From contig WBMZ01004637.1 of the NCBI GenBank assembly GCA_013400975.1, positions 62,001-126,000 on the forward strand: a stretch of DNA of 64,000 nucleotides, given 5' to 3'. Made by a program: the position numbers and the translations under genes. Within the stretch, counting starts at the first letter, position 1. Every line of letters begins with the position of its first letter. Origin of the DNA: Atrichornis clamosus. Its lineage: Eukaryota > Chordata > Aves > Passeriformes > Menuridae. Of the stretch, positions 35,476 to 49,520 are shown in pieces. Below the pieces are notes generated by a model that worked only from the letters and a program-made list of their open reading frames with translations, had not been told where the DNA came from and searched no databases.

Positions 35476-38237
35476 GGGAAGGAAGACAGTTACAAGTCAG
35501 ATCTGGAGGAGGTGGCTAGAGGCTGGGATGCAGAGCATGAGGGTAGGCCAGAGAAGGCAAGAGATGCCAGGAATGGAGGAAGGGTTGAACACGTACAGAG
35601 AAGAAAGGGGAACGTGATCTAAAAATATTACAAACCACTGGTATAGAGAAACTATTTTAGGGCCTTCTGTTCTTTCTTTTTATAGCAAAAACGAAAAGTG
35701 GAGAGACTCTGGAAATAACAGGCCACATATTTCTGATGAAGGAACCCATTTCTGACCACAGGTTAATGAAATGTGGAGGTACTGCTGCAGGAACTTCCAA
35801 AAGTCAGGGATACCACAGGACTCGAACATGGACTATATTTTTGCACAGCAGTCAAGGTGGTTCGTGGGAAACTTCTGGCCTATTAAGGAGCAAACATTTC
35901 AGAGATTTCACAGAAAAGCTTACTGTCATGAGATTTTAATCTAAATTTGCAGATGTTAGAGGCTGAGGGGCTTTATAGATACATTTTAAAAGAACATCTG
36001 ATCTTTGGATGCTTATGTATATGTAGCATCATTCAGCTGGGTCTTCACTTTTCTCAGGCAGAATCACTAGGATGAGGAACAGCATTTGCTGCTGCGTAAA
36101 TTTGAGGAAAGCAAATGCAGTCAGATTCATCAAGCTGTTCCCTTAGCACGGCATGAACTTAAGCTCTAGAGTTTCAGAAGAGAATTGATCAGTCAAGTTT
36201 CTTGAAGATAGAAACCCTTAGGTAATTAGGGAGATGGTATTATTCAGAAGCCTTTGCTTTTAGTACCCTTTGCTGAACAGTTGGGTCTGGGTAATTATAG
36301 TCCCTGGGGGATAGATTTCAGTGACTGACAGCCTCCACTGATGCTTTAGCCTTCGTCCTCCCAGCTGCACAGAGAAGTGAAACTGCGCACAGAAGCAGTT
36401 TTTGTTTGAATTTGCAGCAGCAGGGATTTGTGTGTGTGTGCACATATGTATGCCTGTGGGTTTATTCAGGTTTATCAGTTCCAAATAAAAGACATAGGCT
36501 GTGTGTACAACATTTCCCTTATGTCAGCACCAATGCCATTTTTGGAGCCTATGAGTAATTAAAGTACTATGATATTTTTACTCCTTTCTTCCTGATAAAC
36601 TGCTCTGAAATCTGACCAAGTCATGTGCAAAATCCACTAACCTATATGTACCATAAGTACGGAATCAAAGAGCAGACTTTTATACACTTGTTTAATGGAA
36701 AGAAAAATATTTGCCTAAATAAATGGACATATGAAATTATGTAAAACTCCTGTATATGAGAAAATCTTGAACTATTTAGCAATAATATCTTTCTCAGCAC
36801 GTCATGTACAGTTAGAAACAGGTACTTGCTGCTTCTCCGCAGTTTACTACAAAGAGTTTTCATTTTGTGCAGAACCAGCTACACTTCTTGTTCTGACTAG
36901 TCCAAGGTATTTCTGTACTTCTGGAATTTTCCCCATTCTTTTTCTGTGAAAGACCTATGAGTTACAGCATATTTTCTCTTGAGTTATTTGGTATTCTTTT
37001 TCTTTTTAATTTAAAGTGAATTTTTAATTTCCTGGGATAAAAATATCTTTCTGATATAAGACATTACCCATCTGGTTACTAATGTGAATATCTAACCTGA
37101 ACAGAAATTAAGTGAGAGGATTGCTTGGATTAGAAGATGTTCATTAGACTTTCTTTTCTCATGTTAAACTAATAACTGTGCATTTTTTATTTAAGATTTT
37201 ATAATATCATAAACAGTGCAGAGTAATTTCTTACCATGAAAAAATTTTAGATGGATGGATTGCAATTAAATGTGAGCTGCCTCAGGAGCTATTTTGAAAC
37301 TATTTTAGGCTAAACGATCTGATTAAACAGTCATCAAAGTGAGGAACAAGGACTTGGATTCATAAAGTAAAAGCCAAAAAAGCCTCAGAAATGAGATCTG
37401 TGTAGAGGTGGAAATTTGCTTCTGTAGGTGCCTTGAAGACTTTTGTTAAGTGCGAACTTGGTATAGGGATGCAGCAGGCAGAGGTAGGTCTGATCAAGTG
37501 ATCTTAGACTGGGAAAAATACAGCCACGTGAGTAAATTACATTATCTTAGCAAAGCAGCTGGATGTGGGGGCAGTATGGCACCGTGTGACTGCATCCCAG
37601 AGGTGTACCCCATGACTGCATGGAGATAGGGAAGGTGAGGCTTGGCATTTTAAGGGAATGAGAAATTTAATCTGATGATGAGTAGGCAAAGTGAAATACT
37701 CCTTCCACAATTACAGTAAAAGGCAACAGCCACACATCCAGCCTTACACAAGTACCAACATTTCAGACCATACACAGGGTTGTATTCACAGTTCTCTGTG
37801 TGATCTCTATACCTCAGGAGGGCTGCCTTGACTGCTCTGGGGAGCACAAACTCTTCACACCCAAGACCATTTTGTGAGATTAACAGCCATCAGTACTGCC
37901 CAGTCAAACATCTCATGGCTCCACACATCACCTCCTGATCATGTAACACAGCAATGATGTATTATTCCAGGGACTTGCATATGCTGAGAGCTCAGCTTCC
38001 CACAGTACCATTTTCTCTGCATCCATGTATCCCTTAATTAGTGTGATGCCACATGAAAGCCCGCGCTCTCTCACACTTTGTCTCCTTATTGTAGATGTTC
38101 CCAGTGTATTTATGTCCTTCTTACAAACACAACACAGAAATACTTTTTGCATTTTCTCTGCTTGAGTTGAATCATCATGAACAACGGGTGCTGGTTTGAA
38201 TCCAGAGTAACAGAGGAGCAGGAATGGATGCCGTAGA
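35476..38237. other. Non-coding unique sequence
   Basis: I see no gene or transposon. There is a short (TG)6 run at 36429-36440. AT-rich sequence without frames runs from 36.9 to 37.4 kb. Confidence 0.5.
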
Positions 38238-38285
38238 CTTTGGGCTCACAAACATCGGGCCAGTAGCCTTTAGGCTCACAAGCAT
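38238..38285 (+). repeat. 30-bp-period direct repeat
   Basis: CTTTGGGCTCACAAACAT (38238) and CTTTAGGCTCACAAGCAT (38268) are 18-bp copies with two differences, spaced 30 bp apart. The repeat ends just outside the CR1 copy on the minus strand. Confidence 0.75.
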
Positions 38286-38316
38286 GGCAGGTATTTGAAC
38301 CTGATGGTTTCTAGAA

Positions 38317-38900
38317 ATATAGAATCATTTATGTTGAATGATTCAATTCCAACTGTTATTACAGCACTACCAAGTCCACTACTAAATCATATCTCTAAGT
38401 GCCACATCTACACCTTTAAAATACCTCCAGGGTTGGTGACTCCATCACCTCCCTGGGCAGCCCATTCCAATGCTTGACAAACCTTTCAGTGAAGAAAGTT
38501 TCCTAGTATCCAACTTAAACCTACCCTGGCACAGCTTGAGGCCATTTCTTCTCGTCTTGTCACTTGTTACCTGGGAGAAGACATTGATCCCCACCGGCTA
38601 CAACCTCCTTTCAGGTGGTTGTAGAGAGAGGTATGGTTCCCCTGAACTCCCTCTTCTCCAGGCCAAATATCCCCAGTTCACTCAGCTGCTCCTCATCAGA
38701 CTTTTGCTCCAGACCCTTCTCCATTGTCCTTTTCTGGACTCACTCCAGCACCTCAATGTCTGTCTTGGAGTGAGGGGACCAAAACTCAGCACAGGATTTG
38801 AGATGTGGCCTCACCACTGCCAGGAGAACACTCACTTGCCTGCTCTTGCTGGCCACACAATTGCTTTTACAAGTCAGGATGCCATTGGCAGAAGATATCA
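38317..38900 (-). mobile_element. CR1 LINE, 3' portion, minus strand
   Basis: Read on the minus strand, this is the 3' end of a CR1 element, with its tail at the low-coordinate side (ATTCTATA at 38318-38325). The plus strand shows typical antisense CR1 phrases: CACCTCCCTGGGCAGCCCATTCC, AGCTTGAGGCCATTTCTTCT, CTCAGCTGCTCCTCATCAGAC and TTTTGCTCCAGACCCTTCTC. The 153-codon plus-strand frame across it is an antisense shadow. The 5' end is truncated and fades near 38.9 kb. It is diverged and inactive. Confidence 0.92.
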
Positions 38901-41900
38901 GACCCACCTCCATGCCAGCATTTTTCTGTAGATCAGGAGAAAAGAAGCATTAATTCTTCAGCTGCCAGGCCCTGCTGAGTTTGTTAACTGCTGTCATTGC
39001 CATGAGGCACAGAGACGAGTGCTCAGACCTGCTCCTGTTCCAGGGAATCTTCCACTGCTGAGATGACCCAAGTATACAAAATGCATAAGCTTTGAGGATG
39101 CCCAGTAGACCTCCCAGATGAGTAATATTGTTGATTTGCTTGTACAGATGCTAGAAAACACCTTAAAACCTCAGTGTGGAATCTCTTGTTTCCTCACTGT
39201 TTGGTTTAAGAGATCTCCCACTTCTCCCACTTGCATGTAAATTTGGTTGTTTGCTTTTTTGTTTTCTGTAACCATCCTTGCATCTCATTACACGTAGACA
39301 ACAAACAACCCACACTAGACCAGTGAAAGTTAACCTCTTAACAGTTTTATACATCTTGTTGGGAAGGCAACATCCCAAAGGAATTTGACATCCCATTTCA
39401 GAATACTGATGCTGAAATGCAGGAATTCTCCTCTGAGCTATTCCAAGTCTCACCTGACTCCTATTGACAGGCTCTTTGATCTAGCCCACAAAAAATATTA
39501 TTCATCCCACTGAATAGACAGTGTTTCTGTTGCCTATGTGAAAAGACTTAGTGCTGATCGAAACTGAAGCAGCTGCCTTAGCTTTTGCTCATGGGCCAGG
39601 CACCAGAAGTGGAAAAAACCATTTGGGTGTTCCTTCAGAAGAAACAGCCACACTGCACAAAATCCAGCTGCCTTTAGTTCATACAGGCATGCAGCAGAAC
39701 AATAGGACCAAAAACTCTCCAGCCAAAGTGGGAAATCTTGATTAACTTTTCAGAAAATGGGCCAAAAATTTATCCCATGAGACTAATTTTGCTATTGAAT
39801 TGTGGTATCTGCATACTCTAGTGAGAAGTGGATTAAATGTCGAAGATCAATAAATACAGTGATTTCAAGTGACCTGGAGACCTGGAGAGTGTTCAAAGGA
39901 TTTTGAAGAACAAATATCTATATATTGAAACAAATATATGGGCAGGAAAAAGCAAGGAGTTTAGTGTTACTAAATGGACTATCACTGTTGTCTTTGCAGC
40001 AAATGACAGGAACCATGAAATTAATTTAAAAGACAGTATTTTCCCTGTCTGGATTAAAGTTGCACTATCTCTGTCAACTTCCCTCATCATCTTTTTGATA
40101 AGCAAGGACCATCTTGTTAATCAAACCCTGGAGGAGTGAGTTTCCAAGAAATACAAATGCAATTATCTTAAGCATGTTGTACTGCACATTCCAGCCCCCA
40201 GCTAACTCATCTGCATATCTAAATGCCATTTTCTGCCCCTCTTGTATAAAACCACTTCTCGAAAACCAACTCCAAAACTGCCACCACCAGTCCCCAAGTG
40301 AGACTATTGGAGCCAAGGTCTATTTCTCTGGAGGGTCCTCCTGTGCCATAATGACTATGGGGGCAGTGACTCCCCTTGTGTGCCTCATGCCTCATAAATG
40401 TTGTTCTTTTTCTCTTCAAAAAAAGGAGTAATTTTTTCTCTTTCTTTATTCTTTTTACTACTATTTATTCACTTTGTGTTTGGAGGAGAAGACAGCAGAG
40501 GAACACAACTGCATTTGAAAGGCTGTGCAGGGTTATGAATTAGATCCAAAACATACAAGAAATGCCCTCTTCACTTCCCATCACTGCATGAAAACTTCAC
40601 CAATTCTCATTTGGATTTTTTGTTAGGTTACTAGGTACTTCTCATTTTAGTCTTTTAGCCTAGCACAAAGACTTTTAGCACCACTTAACTAGAAAATAAG
40701 TGAATCAGTCTCTGTAAGAACCATCTTCCCCTACCTTGCTCCTCTTATCTCTTTGAGTTTGTACACCATAAAATAGTCTCCCTTGCTATGCTTAAGTTTC
40801 CACAGGCCAAAACCCCTCTACCATGTTTCAGACAGATGAAAAGATTCCAAATGGTAAATTTTAAACTTAAATACTCTATGGAGCAGAGGTAAAGTTCCCA
40901 TTCTGTTTTTTTGCTATATGGAATTGTAGTAAAATGTGCTTGTGCATACATATTTTCAGTTGGTGTTCTGCAAAATGTCAGCTGAAAAGTTTTGCTCTAG
41001 TTTTTGTCAGTTTTCAAGTCTATCCTAGCATTTAAACTAATGAAAATCCTAATTTGGTTCAAATAAGATGGTCTTGAGTTGAGATCAAAATTATTAACAC
41101 TGTATATTTTTTCATCTCTTCAGGGACAGGGTTTTCATTTACATTAGCACCAGTCCAGTCTAATGAAGAAAGACTTTTTAAAAGTTTATCTTACTGCTTC
41201 TCTCTGTTCTGGGTCTTGTTATCATTCTTGAGGTCCAGACTCCAGGGAAGAACAAAGTCCCTTCACTTTTTCCAGTGCTGTCTCTTACTCATCACTACTA
41301 CTTTCCTGCATAGACTACCACAGATTCTGGACTTTGCTGTAAAGGTGCCTTATTAGATGTTGAGCATGTAAGGCACTGTACACATCAGCAGTGTGTCCAT
41401 CAGGAGATTCATCTGACCATTAACTTGATAAAACCCTCTAAAGGAACAGTGCACAGTATTTAAATGAAACTGTGTTGCAAGAGAATAATTCCAGCAAGAG
41501 ATGGCTGTCATTTGGCCTTGTGTCTGTGTGTGCCTGTATACACCACAAGCTCTGGCTGCTGAAGTGAGTGGTGATAAAAGATTTATTTTGAGACAGTACA
41601 TAACCTTGAATAGCATCACAGTCCTGGGTACCAGTGACAAATGAATAATGGAAGTGCTTTTTCTGCCAACAGCCTGTATACTTGTCTATTGCATCTTCTG
41701 CCAACAAGTTTCTGAACTAGTGTTTGTGAATCTAGGGCGTGAATTTACGTAGAGTATGAATAGATATTATTTACTATGGCTTGTTTTGGAGATGCAATAT
41801 ATTTTTACACTCTTATTTCTTAAACCGTATTTCTCAGAAACCAAAAAGCAAGCAAGTCTATAATTTGATTTTTAAACTGATGAATTCAAAGTGACAAAGC

Positions 41901-44900
41901 TGATCAGTCTTAAAAGCCACAGTAAATCCTCTTTTGACTTTAGAACTTAATATCCTTATACAAGTGGTCTGTCCCTTTTGTATGCAAATTGGCAGCTAAC
42001 TTGCACACAAGAAGGCAGTAACTGCTGCTTCACAAAGGTCACATTTACAGGTTTGTGCCAGGAAACTTTTGTTTTGATCCTTTATCACCCAGCCTATAGA
42101 CTGAATGAAGACCAGGTAAAGGTAAATGACCATTTAATTGAAGAAGAGACATAGTTGTATGGGGGTTGTTCTGGGGTGCTGCAGGCACTGAACCCCCGCT
42201 ACTGACCAGTCTGTGCAGTATCTGCACCATCTGCCACATCACCAGGATATAGCCGCATGATGGAGACTGGGACTACATCCCTTCCTGAGACCTGGGTCAT
42301 GAGGTGAAGGCAGAAGGGAAATGGATAAGACCAAGTGAACCTTGGCCTGTTTCCAGTCTCTGTCTGAAGAGACTTATGCCTTGGAGGAAAGAAGGGAAAA
42401 GTGGTTCTTACTTGAGGGAACAGACCTTGGCAAGACCAAAGAACAGGTTTGGAAGCCACTGTGTGCCCCTGCCCCATCCTGTGCAGTCTGCACAAGAGCT
42501 GCTCGTGCTTCAGTTCTTGATAATTGAGACAGACAGAGACAGGATTTTTAGAAATGAGTCTGACATATCACATTCCCTTGGTGATGGCCAACGCCAAGTC
42601 ACATTGACTTCTGATGTTTCCCTCCCAGTCTGGACGTTTTCCCAAGGTTATCTCAAGGGGAAGGGACCCTGCTCCTTACTTTTCCTAGCCTGAAGAGCCG
42701 ATCTCTGTTTATGCTTGTTTGTGAAATGACTTCCTCCCTAATTTTAGCTGTCCTCTTGGAAGAAGAGTGCATTTATTGCAATCGAAAATTACTGTTATCA
42801 GAATTCTCATATTGTTTGAGCTCCTGCACTTATTGCTGGCTATCAGTTGGTGTTACATATCCCTTGATGACTTCACCTCTGATTTTCTAACCTGGAACAC
42901 TGCCTTTCTTCTTCCTTTCCCTTGCCCATCAGCATGTAGTTTCTGATCCACTTCATTCACCCTCTGTCCCTTTCCTAAAGTCCACTCTGAGGCCCCATCA
43001 TTTTCACTGCTCTAAACAGGCCAAAGGCAGATCCACAGGACAGAGGCCACAGGGGTGGAGTGGGCAAGTGGGTGTCACTGAGTAGAAATCTTACTCTGCA
43101 TGGTCAGGCAGTGCTGGTGAGGAGAAGCTGCATGAAAATTTTTGTTTTAAATTCTCGTCCTAACTGAGGCTACCTGCTGCACACAAGTCTTGACTCCCCT
43201 CAAAAGCTTTTGTCACACATGGAGTTCTGCTAGGTCAGGGATCATGACATGTCTGCTTTACTTACCTAAATCTGCAGAGCTTTCCAGGTTTCTATGCAGC
43301 TGTATTGTGTCACTCATGGCCCCTGTTGGTTTTTTTCTGTATGAATTGTAATTACACATAAACCAGCTCAGTATTTGAAGGAAAAACATTGATGAAAAGA
43401 AAAAAAAGCAAAACAGAGCATCAGTGAAGCTGACTGGACTGCCATTGATTTCAAAATCTAATTTTACAGGACAGCAGATTTGTGCAAGTCTCTTGCTCCA
43501 ATTAGACTCCCAGTTTCAGTGAGCACTGTCAACTGAAAAGAAATGTGTTAACAGTTCAGCAAATGCTGAATCACAGTGGACACCTTATAACTAGACTATC
43601 TTGTTCCAATGTACAGAAATTGGCTGTTGTCATTTTCCCTGTAGTGACGGGTGCCATAGTATGCTAACATCAATACACAACAGTAACAAAGTCCAACTGA
43701 GAAGAACACAGTGTTAATAAGTTTTGGGTTTGAGGACAGATTCATAAAACTGCTGCAGCAAACTCGTTCATGATCTTCATTCAATCACTGTGCACAGAGA
43801 AAAGCATGTCACTGAGTATAGCAATGCCTCAGACTTCAGAGATGTGCCTGATGGCAGTCTGCAGGCCAGTGCTATGGATTAGTCTCTAGGTGCCTTTATA
43901 ATTGAATTGTAGATCTGTGCTCCATATTTAACAGCAAATGAGAGGAACAGTTCATGTTCAGACCATCCTCCTTAGGTCTCTGGCCTAAACTGTAACCCCA
44001 CTCACCGGCAACAGGAGAAAGTTAATGTTTGATGTCTCTGTTGTCCTGTGTAAAAGACGAGACAGTGCTTTTCCTTCTGTGAAGACACTGCTTCAGTCAG
44101 AGGTGCCCTGTTATGCTACAGCAATGTGACCTGTCCTATCCCTGTTCCTGGAGGAGAATGAGACACCTGCACCACCTGCTCTAGAGAGGATGGCTCACTC
44201 AGGCACCGGGCAGCCAAGGACTGCTGCAGCCCATCTACCTGGGCCCGCCTCCTCACAGGTCACTACAGCACGTAAGTCCAGTCACCTCCTAAACTACACT
44301 TTAAACCAGCTCATCCTTTGGTCTTCCTATTTATGAAAGTCCACTACAGAATTTTACTTCTCTGATTACATAAAAACCTTCTTGTTTCCCAACTACATGC
44401 ATTCCTGATGGCGAAATAATTGATGTAACCTGTAGGCAATGGCCAAGCTCATGTGGTTCCCCTTCCTCCTACCCTGCCAGATGCAGAGTTCTGGCCTAGG
44501 GGCACCTTGTGCAAAATGCCAGAGATTGCTGGGAGAGAGCTTATAACAGAGCTATGATGCCCTACAACAGGACTTTCCACATATTTCTGGAGAAGGGACC
44601 CCTTTGCTAGAACTCAGCTGTTGACAGGGGTCTGCTGGCTCCTTGGCTCTCCCTGCCCATCCCAGTCATGAGGAACTGCGGGGCAGTAGGGTAGGTAGCA
44701 GGAACACCCTGGGGGTTGGGACAGCCTGTGACATGTTCTGGAGAGGACACGAGAAAGCTCTTTGCACCCTTATCATCTTTGCGCATTCATTCAGAGATCT
44801 GGCTATAAAGACACAGATCTGTGTATCTGTTAACACATCTGGAGAAAAGGATACATTAAATTCCCATTAAACTGACAAAACAGCAGACGGTCTGCCTCTG

Positions 44901-45834
44901 CGAAGAGTCTGAAACAAAACTTGAAGCTACTCTATCCTCTGTGCAAACTGTAAAACAGTGGGCAGGATACTGATCCCCCCCTCCCTATTTTACCCAGGGC
45001 TACCACTCGAAAGCTCAGTTGTACTGCTGCCACTGGTTTACTTAAAGGCAATGGAGATCTGCATGGGCTCCAGAGTGTTTTTAAAGGCTTAAAATAGGCC
45101 ACAACTTGGCCAGAAATCTAAGTTAAAAATCTGTTTCCAAGGTTTTGGCCAGCAGCTCCAGCCGTCACAGTGGCGGGCTGGAAAGCCAGGCATGCAGCTG
45201 TGCATGGCTTCCCACGCCCAGGGCTGGAACATTTTAATTGGGGAAGTGTGGGGGAAACTACAGGGCCAAGAACAAGTTAAGAAAGAGGAAGGTTTGAGAA
45301 TTCTGGAAGTCTGGGGGTTTGCTTTTACAAAAGCAAAGCAGTGGGTTGCTGAGCCACCCTGACCCTGTTGTTAATCAAGGGAAGCATCCCAAGAAAACAA
45401 CCCCACAGTAACGGATGCTGTAGAATTACTTTATTTGCTGCAGGGGTGTCCCTTTTAAAGCATATTTAAATAGAGTGAATGATGTGCAATGCCTGCCTAA
45501 GTTTGGGTTTTGCATGCTCCTTCCCAGTCTTGTGCCCATAACTGAGCTCACTGTCAGCACCCATTAAGTTTTGCCCACTTCCCAGAGCAGTGAATTTGGT
45601 CTGTTTACTGCTCTTGTTCTCTCCCAGATGCCTACCTCAAGCAATCTCCTGCAGGCAAACGTTTCAGGGTACAGGAAACGGCAGAAAGCAATGTCATTAT
45701 AAGGGAGCACTGCTCATGGAGGGACCAAATTCTGAGCAACTGGTTTTGGTTTGCTGTTAGCTCTGGTTAGCTGCTACATTTCATACCTAGCAAAGGTGCT
45801 ACATGTTAGAAACCCTGTGTAATCTTCTCCAGCT
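38901..45834. other. Non-coding unique sequence
   Basis: I see no gene, RNA or transposon in almost 7 kb. A perfect octamer word ATGCAAAT lies at 41982-41989. AT-rich blocks free of long frames lie at 40.9-41.2 and 41.7-42.0 kb. GC-richer patches lie at 44.1-44.3 and 45.1-45.2 kb. Confidence 0.5.
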
Positions 45835-46371
45835 GTGCCATTTAGTCTAATTAAAGAGAGCCACTGGGGCAAAGCTCAGAGCTCAGAACTGCAGATAGCA
45901 GTGAGGTACCCAACTTCCACCACTCCTAAATGCCTCTTTGCTATGCAAGGGGAAGACATGAGCACAAAACAAGGGTGCTTACTTGTGAAGGCAACTCTAA
46001 ACAAATGTCTTGTCTTACCGATGTCATTGTACTACCATGGTTATATCAAGACTCTTATTGATATATTTCAGTCATGTCATCCATTTGCCGTTATTTGGGT
46101 GAAAAAGAAGGAGAGGACCCATGTTCCCCCTGCATGGCTGGAATATGTGCAATTAGAAATAGCTGCATGCATGCCGGTGCAAATTTCCTACGGCACTACC
46201 AAGGTGCTTCCTTTTCCTTTCATAACAAATGTATCACTGGCAGCTTACAGGCACAAAGATCAGTGTGAGAATCAAAACACAACCATTGTATGCTTTTCTT
46301 TTAATATTCTCAATAAATGCAAAATTAATCACAAAAGATCTTCAATAGCACATAGTCCTTATAGCATATGA
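45835..46371 (+). other. 178-codon open frame, unrecognised
   Basis: A plus-strand frame from ATG to TGA that I cannot assign to a family. The conceptual product has no repeats, clear signal peptide or membrane segment. Nine cysteines are scattered through it. It lies in ordinary AT-moderate DNA with no promoter or splice context, and a second frame inside it (46074-46268) is also open. Chance is the likeliest explanation, and comparison with other birds would show whether the frame is kept. Confidence 0.12.
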
Positions 46372-49319
46372 GAACACATATTTACAAGTGCAGAGCTGTT
46401 GCAATTTATTTGCTTGTACAGGAAGAATCCTTGAAAAGCAGTAGAAGTCTGTAAAATGAGCACTAGTGTTGAAAAATAGATCAGTTCAAAACCTATGATT
46501 TATTTCCTGGAGAATTTAATCCATGTTGGTCCAAATATGCAGAGGCATGCACATGCATACACACACAAATATCGAAATGCTTTTGTTAATACAGTATTTT
46601 TATGACTGAGTGTTTTTCAACAGAAAGATTCTGGACTGTTCCAGAAAAAAGCTCTTTTCTAATCAAAGGAAATTGCGGAGATCCCAAACAGTATGAAATG
46701 TGTTTGCTACAATCCTTTATTATTAACTCTTGATGGCACATCTGTTTCAGCCTATTCAATAAATTCTTATGTAGATTTTGATTCTTCCCCTTGCAGCAGG
46801 TTAACACTTCTTACTGTAGGCTTTGGACACGAACCCTTTTGTTTCCGTGTCCTTCTACATGCTGTTGTTGTCCTGGGACTTTCTATCTAGTAACTGGTCT
46901 TCTTCCTGACACTTTGGTGAAGATCAAACAACCAATTTATTTTCTCATAACTTTACTCTTGACTTTGTTTGTGCCCTTAGAAATATCTCTAGCAGTTCAC
47001 TTTACACAACAGTCCATTTTCATAAAACCTGTGAAGACCAGTGGGGTTTTCAGCAGTCACACCTCAAACCTCAGACATATATCTGATTGCCTTCCTTCTT
47101 CTCTTTAACATGACACTTCTCAGCCTTCCACCACCTATGTCTTTTTCTGTTTTCACATTATATTAGCTTTTCATTAGCTTTTAGAATTTCTCAGGGACCA
47201 TTAAAATAATTTTTACCAGCTGTGTAACACCTTTGAAGGCCTCTATGTTACCATGTTTGAAAAGAACTTCAGCCACATCGCTGAAAAATCTTGAATATTT
47301 AAGGGCTCTACACTTACCAGTGGGTCTTCCTCCAGGGAGGCAAACTCCTTGCAGAAAATCCCATGCTTTCTGCTTCACTGCTGAAGTTTATGGAACCTGT
47401 TGCAAAGCATGGTCACACTGACTGCATAAGGGCAGATCTTGCTGATATGGAAATGTTCCCACACTATCCAACTCTCTTTAATATTGTGAGACAGTCTTTT
47501 GAACATGGTAGAGGTGTCTAAGCCTCACAACCATATCTAAATAGAAATATTTGTTCTAGACTACCTTATTGTGCCATCTGGTTTGCCTCTAATTCTGAGG
47601 CCTTGACTGGGTCTCTTAGCCAGACCAACAGTAATTTTCCTTCCCTCACCTGGGCTATGTCCAGGCACCCTATGGAGGCTTTTGGCAAAGACCCAGGCAT
47701 GCTGAGCAATCAACTTTCAACATAATCATGAACTGCAACTGTAATTGCAGGGCCGTTCCTACTGTGAGCTGAAGGAAAAGCTGTTGCCAGCAGAAAGATT
47801 AGCTCATATTTACCCAGACGATAGACAGACACACCACTTCTATGATGCTCACTATCTCCACTGTAGAAGGTTATGTGCAAATCAAAGAAGTCATTTACAA
47901 AGCATTTACAAAACCGTTCCAAGAGATTGTTATAAATCTTATGTCTCTTGCCTAGACAGAGCTGTGCTGGAGATAATTCAGCTCGATTTGACTGAAATGG
48001 CTGCCAAGATCACAGCAAAAGTGGCTGTTAAAAACCACTTTTGTTGAACTCCATTCCCTGCTACTGAACTCCTGTCTCCTAGAGGCAGTGCTACTATCTT
48101 TTGTTAGGAAAACTTCTTCCTTGGTCGCCACTAAATCTCTGGTCTGGAAGTCTCTAGGTCAACTGCATTGAGGGATGGAGATTGTTTTGTCATGTTGCTG
48201 TGCCATGGCCCCTCTCCTGCTTCCACTCTAGCCCTGCCAGGCGCCCTTGGCCCCAGAAAGGGCTGTTCATCTTCTAGAAGTGCCTTTTGCATCCAGGTGA
48301 GCAGTGAAATTACTCCTTCTAGCAATATGGAAAAGGTAGCCATGTCTGCACCTTATTTTAAAAAAAAATTCCAATGTTAATAACACTGACATCAAGTTTT
48401 GTGCCATCTTATAAACTCTTCTATTTGATGAGGTTTTTTTACCTTAGTTTGATGATCTATTTTACTCCCTGAAGCCCAGATTATCTCAAGAAACTGTTTC
48501 TCAGTAATTTTTCCAAGAGTCCTCAATGTCAATCACAAGTGACCTTCCAGAGGTCAGGAACAAGCCTCAAATACAGGCATTAACTCTTTCATCATGTGTC
48601 CACTAATTCATGGCCTTAATTCTTCCTCGATCCTTCATTCTTTCTTCACTGCTCCAGAGCAATGTTAAAATCCAATTGCTTTGCATGTGCAGTGCACAGA
48701 CATGCTGCCAGCAACTTGTAAATTAGACCTTGGCGAAGATGGAGATCACAGGCCCACAGGATGCACCATCCCCAGGGAGGCTCACCTGGGGGCCGAGCAG
48801 TTCTGATGGTATAAGGAATGGGTCAAGACTGTCAAACAATGTAATTGCCTGCACTGGGGAACTGTGTAGACATGGACAAAAAGTGAACTGCACAATTTGT
48901 CTTCTGTATATCTCTAGGAACACTGCTGTCTTTCTGAAGTGTTAGATGCCACCCCTCCAAATTCAGACAGAGGGGACCAAGGGCGGTGGTGTAATCTCAG
49001 ACCCACATGTCACCCACATTAGATCTTTGTTTTCACTGCTCTCAGAACACATCTCTTTTTCAAGTACATTCCATTCAAGCGGCTTTCTGAAAATCAAGAT
49101 GTCTACACAGAGGTTTCAGCTTACCCTAGCAAAATCCCCCTGCACAGAGAAGCTGCAGTTCTGTGTCTGTGCATGTCCACCCGTGCCTCTCCTGTGTAAA
49201 TGTGTCCCTCCAGCTCTGAGCCCCAGGTTTAGCTGCAGCAGCACCAGGCAATCTTTTCTGGGCAGTTTCACAAAGAAGCAGGGATTAAGTATACCTGTGA
49301 GCAGCTGATGAATCTGGGG
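46372..49319. other. Non-coding unique sequence
   Basis: I see no gene. A 100-codon plus-strand frame (47745-48047) begins at an ATG just after an AG and reads as a mixed hydrophilic peptide, but it has no recognisable domain. It overlaps a 70-codon minus-strand frame. Confidence 0.45.
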
Positions 49320-49520
49320 TTATTGCACAGTAAAAATGTTTGTGTTTTATGAGAGCACAAAGAAGCCTTAAGGAATAAGCTTGCAGGAATTTTTGCTGAT
49401 GTAGTTTGCTTTATTGCTTCCTAATTGGAAGGAGGCCTTGTTATCAGCATTTATGTCCAATTGCACAGATTGTTTACCTGCTGTGAGGGAGCTACAACTC
49501 TCTGTATTTTAAGTCAGAGC
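49320..49520. promoter_or_regulatory. Possible enhancer-like element
   Basis: A unique block with several transcription-factor-like words close together: two ATTGCACAG words (C/EBP-like), CCTAATTGG (homeodomain) and GATTGTTTACCTG (forkhead TGTTTAC). There is no repeat or frame. The clustering is suggestive only. Confidence 0.2.

Noticed and set aside
38188..38204. tRNA T-loop-like GGTTTGAATCCAG
   Set aside because: No acceptor stem, anticodon arm or A-box can be placed around it.
38470..38931. 153-codon plus-strand open frame
   Set aside because: It lies antisense across a recognisable CR1 3' portion, so it is a shadow of the repeat and not a gene.
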